Source: Bacteroidales bacterium (GTDB lineage Bacteria > Bacteroidota > Bacteroidia > Bacteroidales > P3). Taken from it: a stretch of DNA of 64,000 nucleotides. Shown here piece by piece: positions 35,105 through 44,463 of the stretch. Numbering within the stretch: the stretch's first letter is position 1; every line of letters begins with the position of its first letter. The translations under genes were made by a program, and so were the position numbers. Below the pieces are notes generated by a model that ran no database searches, was not told the DNA's origin, and was given only the letters and a program-made list of their open reading frames with translations. The DNA is taken from positions 1 to 64,000 of the forward strand of contig JAFSPS010000010.1 in NCBI GenBank assembly GCA_017451385.1, written 5' to 3'.

Positions 35105-36285
35105 AGACAGAATTGAAGATTTATACCGTTGAACAGATTTGCGACGGCTTTGAGTATAACGAACTGGAGGGCAAGGGTCTTTATGGCTTGGCTGGCCAGT
35201 TGACCATTCAGCCAGAATACCAGCGTAACTACATCTATGCCGATGGCAAGCGCGATGTAGCAGTTATTGAATCTGTGCTGAAAGGCTATCCGCTTGGGTT
35301 AATATACTTCAACCGCAACAAAGACTATCAGTCACCTCAAACTGAATTGGAAGTGCTTGACGGTCAGCAACGCATCACATCGCTTGGTCGTTTCATTAAG
35401 AACAAGTTTGCCGTTAAAATTAATGACTTGGAGCAAATCTTTGACGGTCTTAATGAAGGGCTACAACAGAAGATTCTGCAAACGAAGTTGCTGGTTTATA
35501 TTTGCGAAGGCGAGGGCGAACATGCCGAGGAGGAAATCAAAGAATGGTTTAAGACAATTAACATTGCTGGTGTTCCGCTTAATCATCAAGAGGAATTGAA
35601 TGCCGTATTCAGCGGACCATTTGTTACACTATGCAAAGCAGAGTTCAGCAACTCAAAAAACGCCAATATTCAGCGTTGGGAGAGCTATGTGAAAGGACCA
35701 GCCAACCGGCAGCAGTTCTTAGCAACTGCTTTGGAATGGGTAAGTAAAGGAAACGTGGACGGCTATATGTCTGCCCATCGTCGTGACGAGGACATCAACG
35801 AAATAAAGACCTATTTCAACACCGTGATAGATTGGGTAGATAGCAAGTTTGATGATGTCTATGACGAAATGCAGGGATTGAATTGGGGCGAACTCTACGA
35901 GCGTTTCCACTCGCTGCCATTGAACCATACGGAACTGTCGCAAAAAGTGCGAGAGTTGATGCATGACGACTTCGTAGGAAATCGCCGTGGCGTGTTTGAG
36001 TATGTGCTTGGTGGCTGTCAAGACACAAAGCTGCTGAATATCCGCTTGTTCGACAAGCCAACCATGCGCAAAGTGTATCAGCAACAAACCGATAAGGCAA
36101 AGGCCGAGGGCATAAGCAACTGCCCCTACTGCGCCATCGGCCATGACCAGAATGCCCGCCGCATCTGGAAAATGGAAGAAATGGATGCCGACCACGTGAC
36201 TGCTTGGAGCAAGGGCGGCTCTACAGATATCGATAACTGCCAAATGTTGTGCAAGACGCATAACAGGGCGAAAGGGAACAGGTAG
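35101..36285 (+). CDS. DUF262-HNH putative NTP-dependent nuclease
   Basis: 394 aa. The N-terminal DUF262 (ParB/GmrS-like) domain has QPEYQRNYIY (38-47), the helix DVAVIESVLKGYPLGLIYF and the hallmark DGQQR (87-91), linked in related proteins to nucleotide hydrolysis. A helical middle region follows. The C-terminus is a zinc-type HNH nuclease: C341-P-Y-C344, DADHV (about 362-366), then DNCQMLCKTHNRAKGN. Known relatives (GmrSD, SspE, BrxU) restrict modified phage DNA using DUF262 plus DUF1524; here the nuclease part is HNH and the partner is an adenine methyltransferase. Role as the restriction component is inferred; target unknown. Confidence 0.88.
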   Translation: MKTELKIYTVEQICDGFEYNELEGKGLYGLAGQLTIQPEYQRNYIYADGKRDVAVIESVLKGYPLGLIYFNRNKDYQSPQTELEVLDGQQRITSLGRFIKNKFAVKINDLEQIFDGLNEGLQQKILQTKLLVYICEGEGEHAEEEIKEWFKTINIAGVPLNHQEELNAVFSGPFVTLCKAEFSNSKNANIQRWESYVKGPANRQQFLATALEWVSKGNVDGYMSAHRRDEDINEIKTYFNTVIDWVDSKFDDVYDEMQGLNWGELYERFHSLPLNHTELSQKVRELMHDDFVGNRRGVFEYVLGGCQDTKLLNIRLFDKPTMRKVYQQQTDKAKAEGISNCPYCAIGHDQNARRIWKMEEMDADHVTAWSKGGSTDIDNCQMLCKTHNRAKGNR

Positions 36286-36478
36286 GCAATTTGGGATATA
36301 GATAAGGCCAAAACCTTCGCTTTTTGTTGACTACCCAACAGCACTTAACCTTGTTCTTAACGTGGCATGCTTCCCTGCGACCGAGGTCAGCGAGGTATTA
36401 TCCAAAAGCATCCGTACAATAAAATCCTCATGCTTGCGAAACCACCAGCATGAGGATTAAAAGCGGAATTATGACCAA
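36286..36478. other. Intergenic region between DUF262-HNH gene and sbcC
   Basis: About 190 bp between convergent genes. Contains a short direct repeat (GAGGTCAGCGAGGT) and ends with the hairpin at 36423-36458. No gene. Confidence 0.5.
36423..36458. terminator. Hairpin between DUF262-HNH gene and sbcC
   Basis: A perfect 12-bp stem, AATCCTCATGCT (36423-36434) and AGCATGAGGATT (36447-36458). T-runs are weak on both sides, so termination efficiency is uncertain. Confidence 0.6.
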
Positions 36479-39400
36479 CTATCTTGACACTACAGTCAGC
36501 GAGCTACAGTCTTCGCCTTTACGCTCGGCATGTATTTGTATGGGGATGCGCTGCGACAGATAGTTGATATGACTGATGATGCCCACGCGTTTGCCTTGCT
36601 GTTGCTGCAAGTTTTCCAATAGGTCAAGAACTCTATCTATCTCTTTCTCTCCAATAGTTCCAAAACCCTCGTCGATAAAGAGCGTATCGATGTTGAGACT
36701 TTGATTGTTAAGCGATGCCAGAGCCAAGGCCAAGGCCAATGAGACAAGGAAACTCTCGCCGCCACTCAGTGTATCAACCGGACTTTTTATGTTTTTATTG
36801 CTTTTGTCATGTAGGCATATAGTCAACGTGTCTTGCACACATTCGAGAGTATATTTGTCATCAAGGTTCTTAAGATGGTAATTGGCAGTGTTTAGAAGAT
36901 TGCCTAAAAGGTAGCCTTGTGCAATCTTCTTAAAGGCATCGCCATTGTTTGTACCAAACATCCTTTGAAGAATGTCCAGTTTGTCCAGTTCGTTTTTAAT
37001 TTGTTCTTCCTTCAGCTTCTCGCTGGCAAAACGCTTCCGGTTGTTGTCATCGGTTGTCAGTTCCTGCGTCTCCTGTCCCAACAGCCTGTTCTTTTCATCC
37101 ACATCAAATTTTATTGCCTCACTTATCTCTTTAAGGTCAGACTCCGACTGTTCCTCACATTCTTTTCGGTGCTCTTCGCCGTTATGAGTTGCAAGCTCTT
37201 CCTCTTTATTCTTTATCAAACCCTCTATTTCAATATGTTTCTCGGCCACAGTCTTATGTACTGCCATCAGTCGGTCCATCTCCTGTTTGCCAATCCGCAT
37301 TAGGGATTCCAGTCGCGTTCTATCTATCGATAGACTGCTATTTAGATAGCGGTTAATTGCATCTTGAACAATGGTTAGCTGCTGCTGTGCATCTTTCTGT
37401 TGAGCTGATAGAGCGGTGATTTGCGTAGCCAGCTCATTGAATTTGATTTCAAGTTCCTTCTTTTCTAAAGGCTCATATTGTATGTCGTTCTGCCATTCGG
37501 GATATTGCTGCAATATGCTTTCTTTGTTACGCAAAATATTGGCAATAATGGAGTCTGCTTTCTCTTTTTTATTTGTTTTTTTCTGCAGTGTTTCCACTCT
37601 ATCTTGATACTCCTTTGCCTGTTTTTTCAGGTCGTTTATAAAGCCTGCCGCATCTTTCTGCCATTCTTCCTGCCAGCGGCTTTCCTCATTCAGAAACGTG
37701 TCGGCATCTGCCATGCACGTCTTGCGCTCCTCGTTTAATCTCTCTATCTGTTCGAGATTTGCCTGTTTTTTGCTTCTGTTGTCATCGCGATAAGATGCAG
37801 CCTTCACCATATTGGACTGACACTCGCCGAGTTGTTTTTCAATGCTATTTAATCTCTCTGTCGCCTCCTGAATGGCGTTTTTCAGTTTAGATAGCTCTTC
37901 TTGTTTATTTGTTAGCTCATTGCGTTTTCTTTCACTTTCGCCAGCCAAGACATCGAGACCGTCCTCAACCTCCTTTATGTTCGAGGCTCCCTCGTCCAAT
38001 CTCAAACCGAGAGCCACGAGGTAAGCATGTGCTTTATTTATTATCCTATTCACATTAGCGTTATTAGCCGCTAATTCGTCTTTCTGCTTTTGCTGCGCTT
38101 GGCGATAGGATTCTATTATCTTGCTTGTCGCCGACACGGAGGCCTGCGCATCGTTCATCTCTTTATTGGCAGCATCTGCCGCCTTCTTTATCGGGTCTAT
38201 TATGCCAATCAGATAATCTTCGGCCTCCAATGTGCGTCCCTCTAACGATTGCCCGCACACGGGACAATACTTGCTACTATGTGCATGGATTTGCGCACGA
38301 AGGCTCCTCGCGGCATCGCCTATTCTTATGTTCACATCCTCGTATTCCGACAAACGCTCATGATAAATCTTTTCTTTCCGAATGACATCTGCCTCTTGTT
38401 CTTTAATCTGCTTCTCACAGACCTCTATCTGGCTTTCAGTATCATTTAACTGCTGGTAGTTTTTATCTCTCGACTCAATCTGCACCCTCAATGATGCTAA
38501 CTCCTGTCTGCCGCCATTGATATTTCTTTCTATCTCGTTCAGTTCCTTGTCCTTCTTTTTCAATCCCTCTTCATCTAATGCCAGTAGCTGCGCTTTCTGC
38601 TCCTCAATCTCTTTTTTTTGCGCATCCACTACCTTTTGTATATCCTCATGACGCTTTTGTTCTGCTTTTATCGCCTCTTCCAGTTGCGGAAATGCCTCAT
38701 CAAGCTCTTTATTTTTAACTTCAAGCGAAATGCGTTCAGCATCAATATTCCTTGCTCTCTCAAGCCTTGCGTCTATCGTTTGTATGTTATTGTATATCTC
38801 TTTTTTATTCTTTTCTCTTTCAAGTATTTTATTTATCTCTTCAATTTCTCTCTCCAAGTTGCTCATCCATTGCTCGGCAAAAACAATGCCCTGCATCAGG
38901 CTCTCAAAGTCATGATGCCTCTCAGCCTTCTGACTATCGTAATCATTTATCTTTCTCAATAGATTACCCTCTTCTGCAATCTTAGGTCTGATTTCGGTTG
39001 TCTCGTTCCAATCTTTTATAAGTTGCTCCTCAACCCTATAATCCGAAACCGCCATTTGTTTTTCTAACTCTTCTTTTTGGTGGCGCAACGAACTCAACAT
39101 ATTCTTGAGTTCGTTCTGTTTTTTCACATAATTGTAGTCTTTGACTGCAAGAACATAGTTATTCTGTAATTGAGAAATCTCTTTTTTCAAGGCATCAATC
39201 CCAGCTTCCAACACCTGCCGCTGCTCGTCGGTGAGGAGGACAATGCCTTGCAGTTTCGACTGTTGATTGTCATATTCTTTTCTTTTATCCGTCGTCTTGC
39301 TGGCAATACGGGCACCAACCTTAGAGTAGATATCTGTTTTTGTCAGTTTTTCGAGGATGCTGGCCTTGCCGTCATCATCTGCTTTCAAGAATTTCGTAAA

Positions 39401-39895
39401 CTCCCCTTGCGCCAGCATCGAGGTGCGGCAGAACTGGTCAAACTCAAGTCCCACAGACCCCGCGACGGCGGCATCGACATCTTTTATTTTTTCTACCGTT
39501 ATGCCGTCCTTGGTGAAAGTGCGTGTTTTCTTGCCAAAAGTACCATTCCTTGTAAGGCTGACGCCCCATGTGGCGATACATTCTTTGCCATCAATATCGT
39601 CAAATACTAATCGCACACTTGCCTCACTCGTCCCCCGTCTCAACAGGTTGCAAGGGTCTTTGGGAGCAAGATTTCTGTTCTCGCCAAAGTCAGCCTTTCC
39701 ACCGTTAGCGTTTTTAAGACGCGGCGTAGTATCGAAGAGGGCAAGGCAGATAGCGTCAAGGATGGTTGTCTTGCCAGTACCCATCTCGCCAGAGATGAGA
39801 AATACCTTGGCTTGTTGCAACGGACTCTTGGTGAAATCAATCTCTGCTTCTGCCACAGATGCTATATTCTTTATGCTTATCTTTTTTAGTTTCAT
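36479..39895 (-). CDS. sbcC: SbcC-type DNA double-strand break repair ATPase
   Basis: 1138 aa SMC-like ATPase of the SbcCD (Mre11-Rad50) nuclease. Walker A GEMGTGKTT is at about 35-43. Two long coiled coils (about 180-540 and 570-950) meet at a zinc hook C544-P-V-C547. The C-terminal ATPase half has the SGGESFLVSLALALAL signature and Walker B LFIDEGFG. It pairs with sbcD immediately upstream (52 bp gap). SbcCD opens hairpins and protein-blocked DNA ends. Normal length for the family. Confidence 0.96.
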   Translation of the reverse strand: MKLKKISIKNIASVAEAEIDFTKSPLQQAKVFLISGEMGTGKTTILDAICLALFDTTPRLKNANGGKADFGENRNLAPKDPCNLLRRGTSEASVRLVFDDIDGKECIATWGVSLTRNGTFGKKTRTFTKDGITVEKIKDVDAAVAGSVGLEFDQFCRTSMLAQGEFTKFLKADDDGKASILEKLTKTDIYSKVGARIASKTTDKRKEYDNQQSKLQGIVLLTDEQRQVLEAGIDALKKEISQLQNNYVLAVKDYNYVKKQNELKNMLSSLRHQKEELEKQMAVSDYRVEEQLIKDWNETTEIRPKIAEEGNLLRKINDYDSQKAERHHDFESLMQGIVFAEQWMSNLEREIEEINKILEREKNKKEIYNNIQTIDARLERARNIDAERISLEVKNKELDEAFPQLEEAIKAEQKRHEDIQKVVDAQKKEIEEQKAQLLALDEEGLKKKDKELNEIERNINGGRQELASLRVQIESRDKNYQQLNDTESQIEVCEKQIKEQEADVIRKEKIYHERLSEYEDVNIRIGDAARSLRAQIHAHSSKYCPVCGQSLEGRTLEAEDYLIGIIDPIKKAADAANKEMNDAQASVSATSKIIESYRQAQQKQKDELAANNANVNRIINKAHAYLVALGLRLDEGASNIKEVEDGLDVLAGESERKRNELTNKQEELSKLKNAIQEATERLNSIEKQLGECQSNMVKAASYRDDNRSKKQANLEQIERLNEERKTCMADADTFLNEESRWQEEWQKDAAGFINDLKKQAKEYQDRVETLQKKTNKKEKADSIIANILRNKESILQQYPEWQNDIQYEPLEKKELEIKFNELATQITALSAQQKDAQQQLTIVQDAINRYLNSSLSIDRTRLESLMRIGKQEMDRLMAVHKTVAEKHIEIEGLIKNKEEELATHNGEEHRKECEEQSESDLKEISEAIKFDVDEKNRLLGQETQELTTDDNNRKRFASEKLKEEQIKNELDKLDILQRMFGTNNGDAFKKIAQGYLLGNLLNTANYHLKNLDDKYTLECVQDTLTICLHDKSNKNIKSPVDTLSGGESFLVSLALALALASLNNQSLNIDTLFIDEGFGTIGEKEIDRVLDLLENLQQQQGKRVGIISHINYLSQRIPIQIHAERKGEDCSSLTVVSR

Positions 39896-39947
39896 AGCCT
39901 ATATGCGTTATAAAAATAATAAGAAGAACACAGTTGTTTAATTGTCA

Positions 39948-41204
39948 TCACTTCTCGTCATATTTCTCTCGCTCCACTTCTTCGACAATTTGAATAAGGA
40001 GGTCGGCGAGGTCGTCTGGCATCGGGTGCCCATATTTCCTCTGATAGTGCATTGTGGCTATCTCCATTGGCGACGGCATCTCTTCGGGAGAGAAATATCT
40101 TGGAGCAGAATCTTCTCCATTGCTATCCGCGGCAGAAACAGCCGTATGCTTGATTGTACAAAAGCGAGCTTGTTTGTTTTCAAAAGTTTTGTTTATAACA
40201 TTCATATAATCCGCTGGCAAAGGAGCGTCGTCAAGTACGTTGAGACGGATATAGCTCTTTTTATCATCCGGATATGCTATGGCATCAGCCATTACTTCGG
40301 CAAAGGTTTTTGGAATATTAGGAACTGTTTCCAAAGGTCGGTAATTGGCTATAGGAATATGCTCCACCTGAGGTTCTGCGCCATGTTCCATAATTGATAC
40401 CAGCGTGACGCCATGGTCTCCGGTCTCGTCAAACGACACATCTATAGGTGTACCGCAATAGCGTGCCAACGGTTTGCTGTTTGTCACGTTCTGTGCTCTG
40501 TGGATATGTCCGAGAGCCAAATAGTCATAACCGCTACCCAGACGCGATTGTGGTACGCTCTCACAGCTACCGACAATCTCTCGGTCTCCGTAATTAGAGT
40601 ACTCATGTCCACTCGTGTCGCTACCAATCAGATACAGGTGTTCTGTGAGCACCACGGGGAGATTGTTCTCATTGACTTCAGCCACACGTTCCATAAGAGC
40701 CTCATGAAAGATTTGCATACGGCTATCGGTTCTCGCAGCATTATCCGCTATAGGATAGCTTTGTTCATAGACATGCGGCATGGCGACAATAAACCCTTTC
40801 AGCACACCTTTGGCATCTCTCACCGCAATAATGTGATGGTCATAATCTATCGCTCCATTGTCTTTTTTATTAATCTCACCAATCACCACGATGTCGTTCG
40901 GATGAAGTAATGCTCCGTCATTTTCAAGCAGCATTTTGCCATCGTGGTTGCCTGCCGTCACAACGATAGGGCGTCCAGGCAGTGCCTCCTGCATTTTCTT
41001 CAAGGTGTCTATATACATCTTGCGAGCCGACTGCGGAGGTGCGCTTACGTCAAAAACATCGCCACATATCACCACTGCATCGGGCTGTTGCTCACGCACA
41101 ATTTTCACAATCTGACTCATGCAGTCTTGCTGTTCTTCGCCACGGTCGTGTTCATAGAGTCTGTGTCCAAGATGCCAGTCGCTGGTATGCAATACTTTAA
41201 GCAT
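39948..41204 (-). CDS. sbcD: SbcD-type nuclease subunit
   Basis: 418-aa calcineurin-like phosphoesterase, the nuclease of SbcCD. Metal-binding motifs in order: SDWHLGH (8-14), ICGDVFD (about 47-53), GNHDG (about 82-86), a histidine in LTEHLYL and GHIHRAQ (about 231-237). A capping domain follows. It is the first gene of the sbcD-sbcC pair; its putative -7 box overlaps the terminator of the neighbouring beta-helix gene. Confidence 0.95.
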   Translation of the reverse strand: MLKVLHTSDWHLGHRLYEHDRGEEQQDCMSQIVKIVREQQPDAVVICGDVFDVSAPPQSARKMYIDTLKKMQEALPGRPIVVTAGNHDGKMLLENDGALLHPNDIVVIGEINKKDNGAIDYDHHIIAVRDAKGVLKGFIVAMPHVYEQSYPIADNAARTDSRMQIFHEALMERVAEVNENNLPVVLTEHLYLIGSDTSGHEYSNYGDREIVGSCESVPQSRLGSGYDYLALGHIHRAQNVTNSKPLARYCGTPIDVSFDETGDHGVTLVSIMEHGAEPQVEHIPIANYRPLETVPNIPKTFAEVMADAIAYPDDKKSYIRLNVLDDAPLPADYMNVINKTFENKQARFCTIKHTAVSAADSNGEDSAPRYFSPEEMPSPMEIATMHYQRKYGHPMPDDLADLLIQIVEEVEREKYDEK

Positions 41205-41251
41205 AAATAATTATGGATTAGGGTTGTCTAAATCTAAAAAAAGTGAACAAC

Positions 41252-41259
41252 AAAAATAC
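41252..41259 (-). promoter_or_regulatory. Possible -7 element of sbcD inside preceding terminator
   Basis: Minus-strand TATTTTTG at the base of the terminator hairpin described at 41252-41291. It may be a real promoter box or simply the terminator's T-run. Confidence 0.35.
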
Positions 41260-41291
41260 GGATTTTGTCAAAATCGACAAAATCCGTATTA
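41252..41291 (-). terminator. Terminator of beta-helix gene
   Basis: A perfect 15-bp stem, AATACGGATTTTGTC (41256-41270) and GACAAAATCCGTATT (41277-41291). On the minus strand it is followed by TTTG, giving a short T-run. Confidence 0.8.
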
Positions 41292-41315
41292 TCCCTATTT
41301 TAGGTGTAGCAGTAG

Positions 41316-43772
41316 TTACTGCGCTGTAACCGTAGTGGCAGATGACGATGTGCTGAATGTGGCGTTCTCATAGACCCCATGCCATGAGGTGCCTCCGCTA
41401 ATAGTGCCGGTAGAGTAGAGGCTGTAGCTTTGGCCTGCCGTGAGGCTTGGGCTGAGTAGGTAGTAGCCATTACCACTGCCGGGACGGTCGTTTCCGCCGC
41501 CAGGACCTCCCTGTCCGCCACCGCCGGGGCCGCCAGGGCCGGGCTTAGCATTGCATGAAGCGATAGTATTGGTGAGTGCTGCATTGGAAAGTTCTGTCCC
41601 ATTGATGACGAAAATGTCTTCGCCGGCAGCATTACGCAAGGCTCCCGTCGTAGGCAGTGTCGAGATGTTCACATAGCCAATGCTACGCTGTGTGGGATTG
41701 TCCCAAAAACCCATGCGACCAGCCTTGATGATGATGTTGCCACCATCAATGGTGTAATAGCCCTGATGGTCGGTATTCATGTCGAGTCCCTCTTCGCCAC
41801 CTATTAGGATGAGCGTGCCACCATGAATGTAGGAATAGGTGCCCGAGTTGGTATTGACGTCAAGTGCATCGTTATTCAACGAATAGCACCACAAATAGCC
41901 GCCATTCATCTCGAAATAAGTGCCTGCATTGACGGCATCGTCTGGAGCATAGGCTTCTATGTGACCGCCATAGATATACATGGCTCCCTTGCTTTCTATT
42001 CCTTCAGTGGCATCATTGCTTTGTGTGCAGTAAGCTGAAACCGTGCCGCTGTTGATTGTGATATTGCCGTCTATGCGTATGCCTTTGGCTATGCCTTTGA
42101 AATAGTCGATATCTGAGTCTCCACTGTAGTTGACCGAAGCACCCGATGTGGTAACATAAATATGCACCAAGTCGTCGGAGGCGCCAACAGTACCTATAGT
42201 CAAATTACCATCGGCAGCAATGCCGCGCCCGCCTTTTCCGGTACTCTCGCAACGTATTGTACCACCGGTTATGGTGATGTTAGCATCACTGTTGATACAT
42301 TTGGACACATAGCCGTCCAGTGCTGCCGTGCCCCTTGATGTGCTGGGCAGACAGGCCCCGTCACCCGTAGTGGTAAGGCAGAGCCTACCATCGGTTATAT
42401 TGATGTCGCCATCGGCATTGATGCATTTGCCATAGGCGTTAGCAACTATCGTACCACCGCTAATGTCAATCTTGCCATCCGCCTTGATGCAGGAACTGCT
42501 GTAGTCGTCAAGTTCACCGTCACTATTGGTATATTCGCCAGAAGCACCGAGTGCTTTCAAGTCCAAATACCCATCCATGATGTAGATGTCGCCATCGGCA
42601 GAGAGACATTTGCCGGCGAGGTTGCTCGACGGGCAGGTGGCATTAACTGTACCGCCGGTAATGTAAATATTACCACTAACTTTCAGACCTGTGCAGTACG
42701 AGAGGTCATAGCCATTGTCAAGGGCTTCGGAGACGAATGAGCCAGACGCATTGACATTGAGTGTTCCTCCGTTGAGGTAGAAATCCTGCTTAGTCTTGAG
42801 TGCTTTTGATTGGTCGCCCGTAACAGTAATGGTGATTACACCACCGTTGATGGTCATCGTGCTGTCGCAGCTGAGCCCCTTCTGGTCCTCGGAGGTGCAT
42901 CGCACGGTGATAGAGCCTCCGTTGATGCAGACGTATGCCTCGTCGCCGTCAATGCCATCGCCTGAACCGGTAGAGATGGTAGTCATTGAACCGCCATTCA
43001 TCACAAACCCATAGACATTAAGGCAGTCCTTGGCAGTGCTATTTACGGTAACCGTACCCTGACGCATGGTGAAGAGTTTGCTGCTCTGTATGCCATGTTT
43101 GGCATTGCCATTGACAGTGAGGGAGCCCGAACCTTGCACATCGACTTCGCCTTTGAATTGTATCGCACCTTTCAGCGAACTGGAAGCGGCATCGGTCAGG
43201 ACATTGGTGGTACCGTCGGCAATATTGAGAACAACTTTTTTGTTGCTCAACATGGCAATGGCAGCAGTAGTCTGGCTGGTTAGCGACAGATTGTTAATGT
43301 TGAGGATGAGACTATTGTCGCTGTTGATGGAAAGAGAGCCGTTAGAGCTTGTGCCCGAGAGGGTATAGACTAAATCGGCTGTACTAATAGTGGAATTAAC
43401 CGTAACATCTTCTCCATCGAGAGTTATATCGACACCATTATCTGCGTAGGGATTGATAACCTCCACAGTACTTCCATTGTTCCATGTTATGAAGATTCCA
43501 CCATCGGTATTGACATCGACAATATCATCATCGCTATCATCAATTGTAGCGAAAGTAATGCTGTCTATGCCGCTGATGATGCGACTCCACTGCTGGTTGC
43601 TGCTATAATTGAACAAGGCAGTATTTGATGAAATCTTTATGCTGTCCATCTCGGCAGTGGCCTTGCTAAACACCTCGACACCATTATTATGGACACGCAC
43701 AACACGCGTTTGTCCCATCATCGAAGCAACAGATGCCACGCACAATGCTATAAGTAAAAGTATTTTCTTCAT
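41316..43772 (-). CDS. Secreted beta-helix carbohydrate-binding-like protein
   Basis: 818 aa with a signal peptide (to about residue 20, MMGQ). After an N-terminal region ending in the DSITF motif, almost the whole chain consists of repeated rungs such as ..GSITV.C.., I.GGTI.A.A.GKCI..DGDI.I..., matching the carbohydrate-binding domain DUF4353 (Cthe_2159-like) and right-handed beta helices. A Gly/Pro-rich loop (PGPGGPGGGG..., about 742-768) precedes a short C-terminal beta segment. No catalytic residues are evident. It sits 12 bp downstream of a small T9SS-sorted protein gene, so both may be exported together; adhesion or polysaccharide binding is inferred. Confidence 0.85.
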   Translation of the reverse strand: MKKILLLIALCVASVASMMGQTRVVRVHNNGVEVFSKATAEMDSIKISSNTALFNYSSNQQWSRIISGIDSITFATIDDSDDDIVDVNTDGGIFITWNNGSTVEVINPYADNGVDITLDGEDVTVNSTISTADLVYTLSGTSSNGSLSINSDNSLILNINNLSLTSQTTAAIAMLSNKKVVLNIADGTTNVLTDAASSSLKGAIQFKGEVDVQGSGSLTVNGNAKHGIQSSKLFTMRQGTVTVNSTAKDCLNVYGFVMNGGSMTTISTGSGDGIDGDEAYVCINGGSITVRCTSEDQKGLSCDSTMTINGGVITITVTGDQSKALKTKQDFYLNGGTLNVNASGSFVSEALDNGYDLSYCTGLKVSGNIYITGGTVNATCPSSNLAGKCLSADGDIYIMDGYLDLKALGASGEYTNSDGELDDYSSSCIKADGKIDISGGTIVANAYGKCINADGDINITDGRLCLTTTGDGACLPSTSRGTAALDGYVSKCINSDANITITGGTIRCESTGKGGRGIAADGNLTIGTVGASDDLVHIYVTTSGASVNYSGDSDIDYFKGIAKGIRIDGNITINSGTVSAYCTQSNDATEGIESKGAMYIYGGHIEAYAPDDAVNAGTYFEMNGGYLWCYSLNNDALDVNTNSGTYSYIHGGTLILIGGEEGLDMNTDHQGYYTIDGGNIIIKAGRMGFWDNPTQRSIGYVNISTLPTTGALRNAAGEDIFVINGTELSNAALTNTIASCNAKPGPGGPGGGGQGGPGGGNDRPGSGNGYYLLSPSLTAGQSYSLYSTGTISGGTSWHGVYENATFSTSSSATTVTAQ

Positions 43773-43784
43773 GGCAGTATGTGT

Positions 43785-44258
43785 TTATTTCATTTTTACT
43801 AACTTGCTTACACGGCCATCAGCGACAACGAAATAAATACCTGCCGCCACGCCACGAAGGTCTAATTGAGCTGTACCATTTACTGTCTGACGCAGCACTT
43901 CATGACCAGACATAGTGTAAAGCACCACATCGTGCTGCCCTACGCCCTCCACATTGACGATATCACGTGCTGGGTTAGGGAACAGGTGCATCGCGGAAGC
44001 CGACTGAACATCGTCAATGCCAAGAGCCGAGCCGAAAGTGATTTTGCGAATATCGTCTATCGCAAACGTGACAGGTGTTGACGAGACACTCTCGCGAACA
44101 ACAATGGTACTCTCGTCAGCAAAAGCAACAACGCCGCTTTCCTGCACTACATACTGTTGTTGCGTCCCGTTGGTTAGAACGACATTCACCTGACGCTGTG
44201 CCATTGCCACACTACCAAGCAAAAGCAGCAGCATGATAGAAAAAATACAATGTTTCAT
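43785..44258 (-). CDS. Small secreted protein with T9SS C-terminal sorting domain
   Basis: 157 aa: signal peptide (to about residue 20, AMAQ), a short beta-rich module ending DIRKITF (about 25-75), and a C-terminal type IX secretion sorting domain (about 85-157) with FPNPARDIVNVEG, TMSGHEVLRQ and GIYFVVADGRVSKLVKM. The N-terminal module resembles the region just after the signal in the adjacent beta-helix protein, which also ends in an ITF-type motif. Almost nothing but the signal and the sorting tail remains, so it may be a small surface module or a partner of the beta-helix protein. Confidence 0.85.
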   Translation of the reverse strand: MKHCIFSIMLLLLLGSVAMAQRQVNVVLTNGTQQQYVVQESGVVAFADESTIVVRESVSSTPVTFAIDDIRKITFGSALGIDDVQSASAMHLFPNPARDIVNVEGVGQHDVVLYTMSGHEVLRQTVNGTAQLDLRGVAAGIYFVVADGRVSKLVKMK

Positions 44259-44463
44259 ATATTTAGTATTTGATTAGAAAATGTTTTTCGATGCAAAAGA
44301 AATAAAAAAAACAAATATTTTAGTGACATGCAGGGAATGCGGGAAAAATAGTAAACAAAAAAAGTAATCTTGCATAATGACATCATTGACGCAACAAAAA
44401 AAAGACAGGCCAAAGTCTGTCTTTTTTTTTCTATAATAACAAAAAATAATCACACAAAGGCTA
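44259..44463. other. Intergenic region with terminator
   Basis: About 200 bp between two leftward genes. It holds the hairpin at 44396-44430 close to the end of the LEA-like gene, and otherwise only AT-rich sequence where the promoter of the T9SS-sorted gene should lie. Confidence 0.5.
44396..44430 (-). terminator. Terminator after LEA-like lipoprotein gene
   Basis: AAAAAAAAGACAG (44396-44408) and CTGTCTTTTTTTT (44417-44429); the A-run becomes the required T-run on the minus strand. Confidence 0.85.

Noticed and set aside
33965-36285. Reading the methyltransferase as an orphan and the DUF262-HNH gene as unrelated
   Set aside because: The ATGA overlap and common promoter make independent acquisition unlikely.
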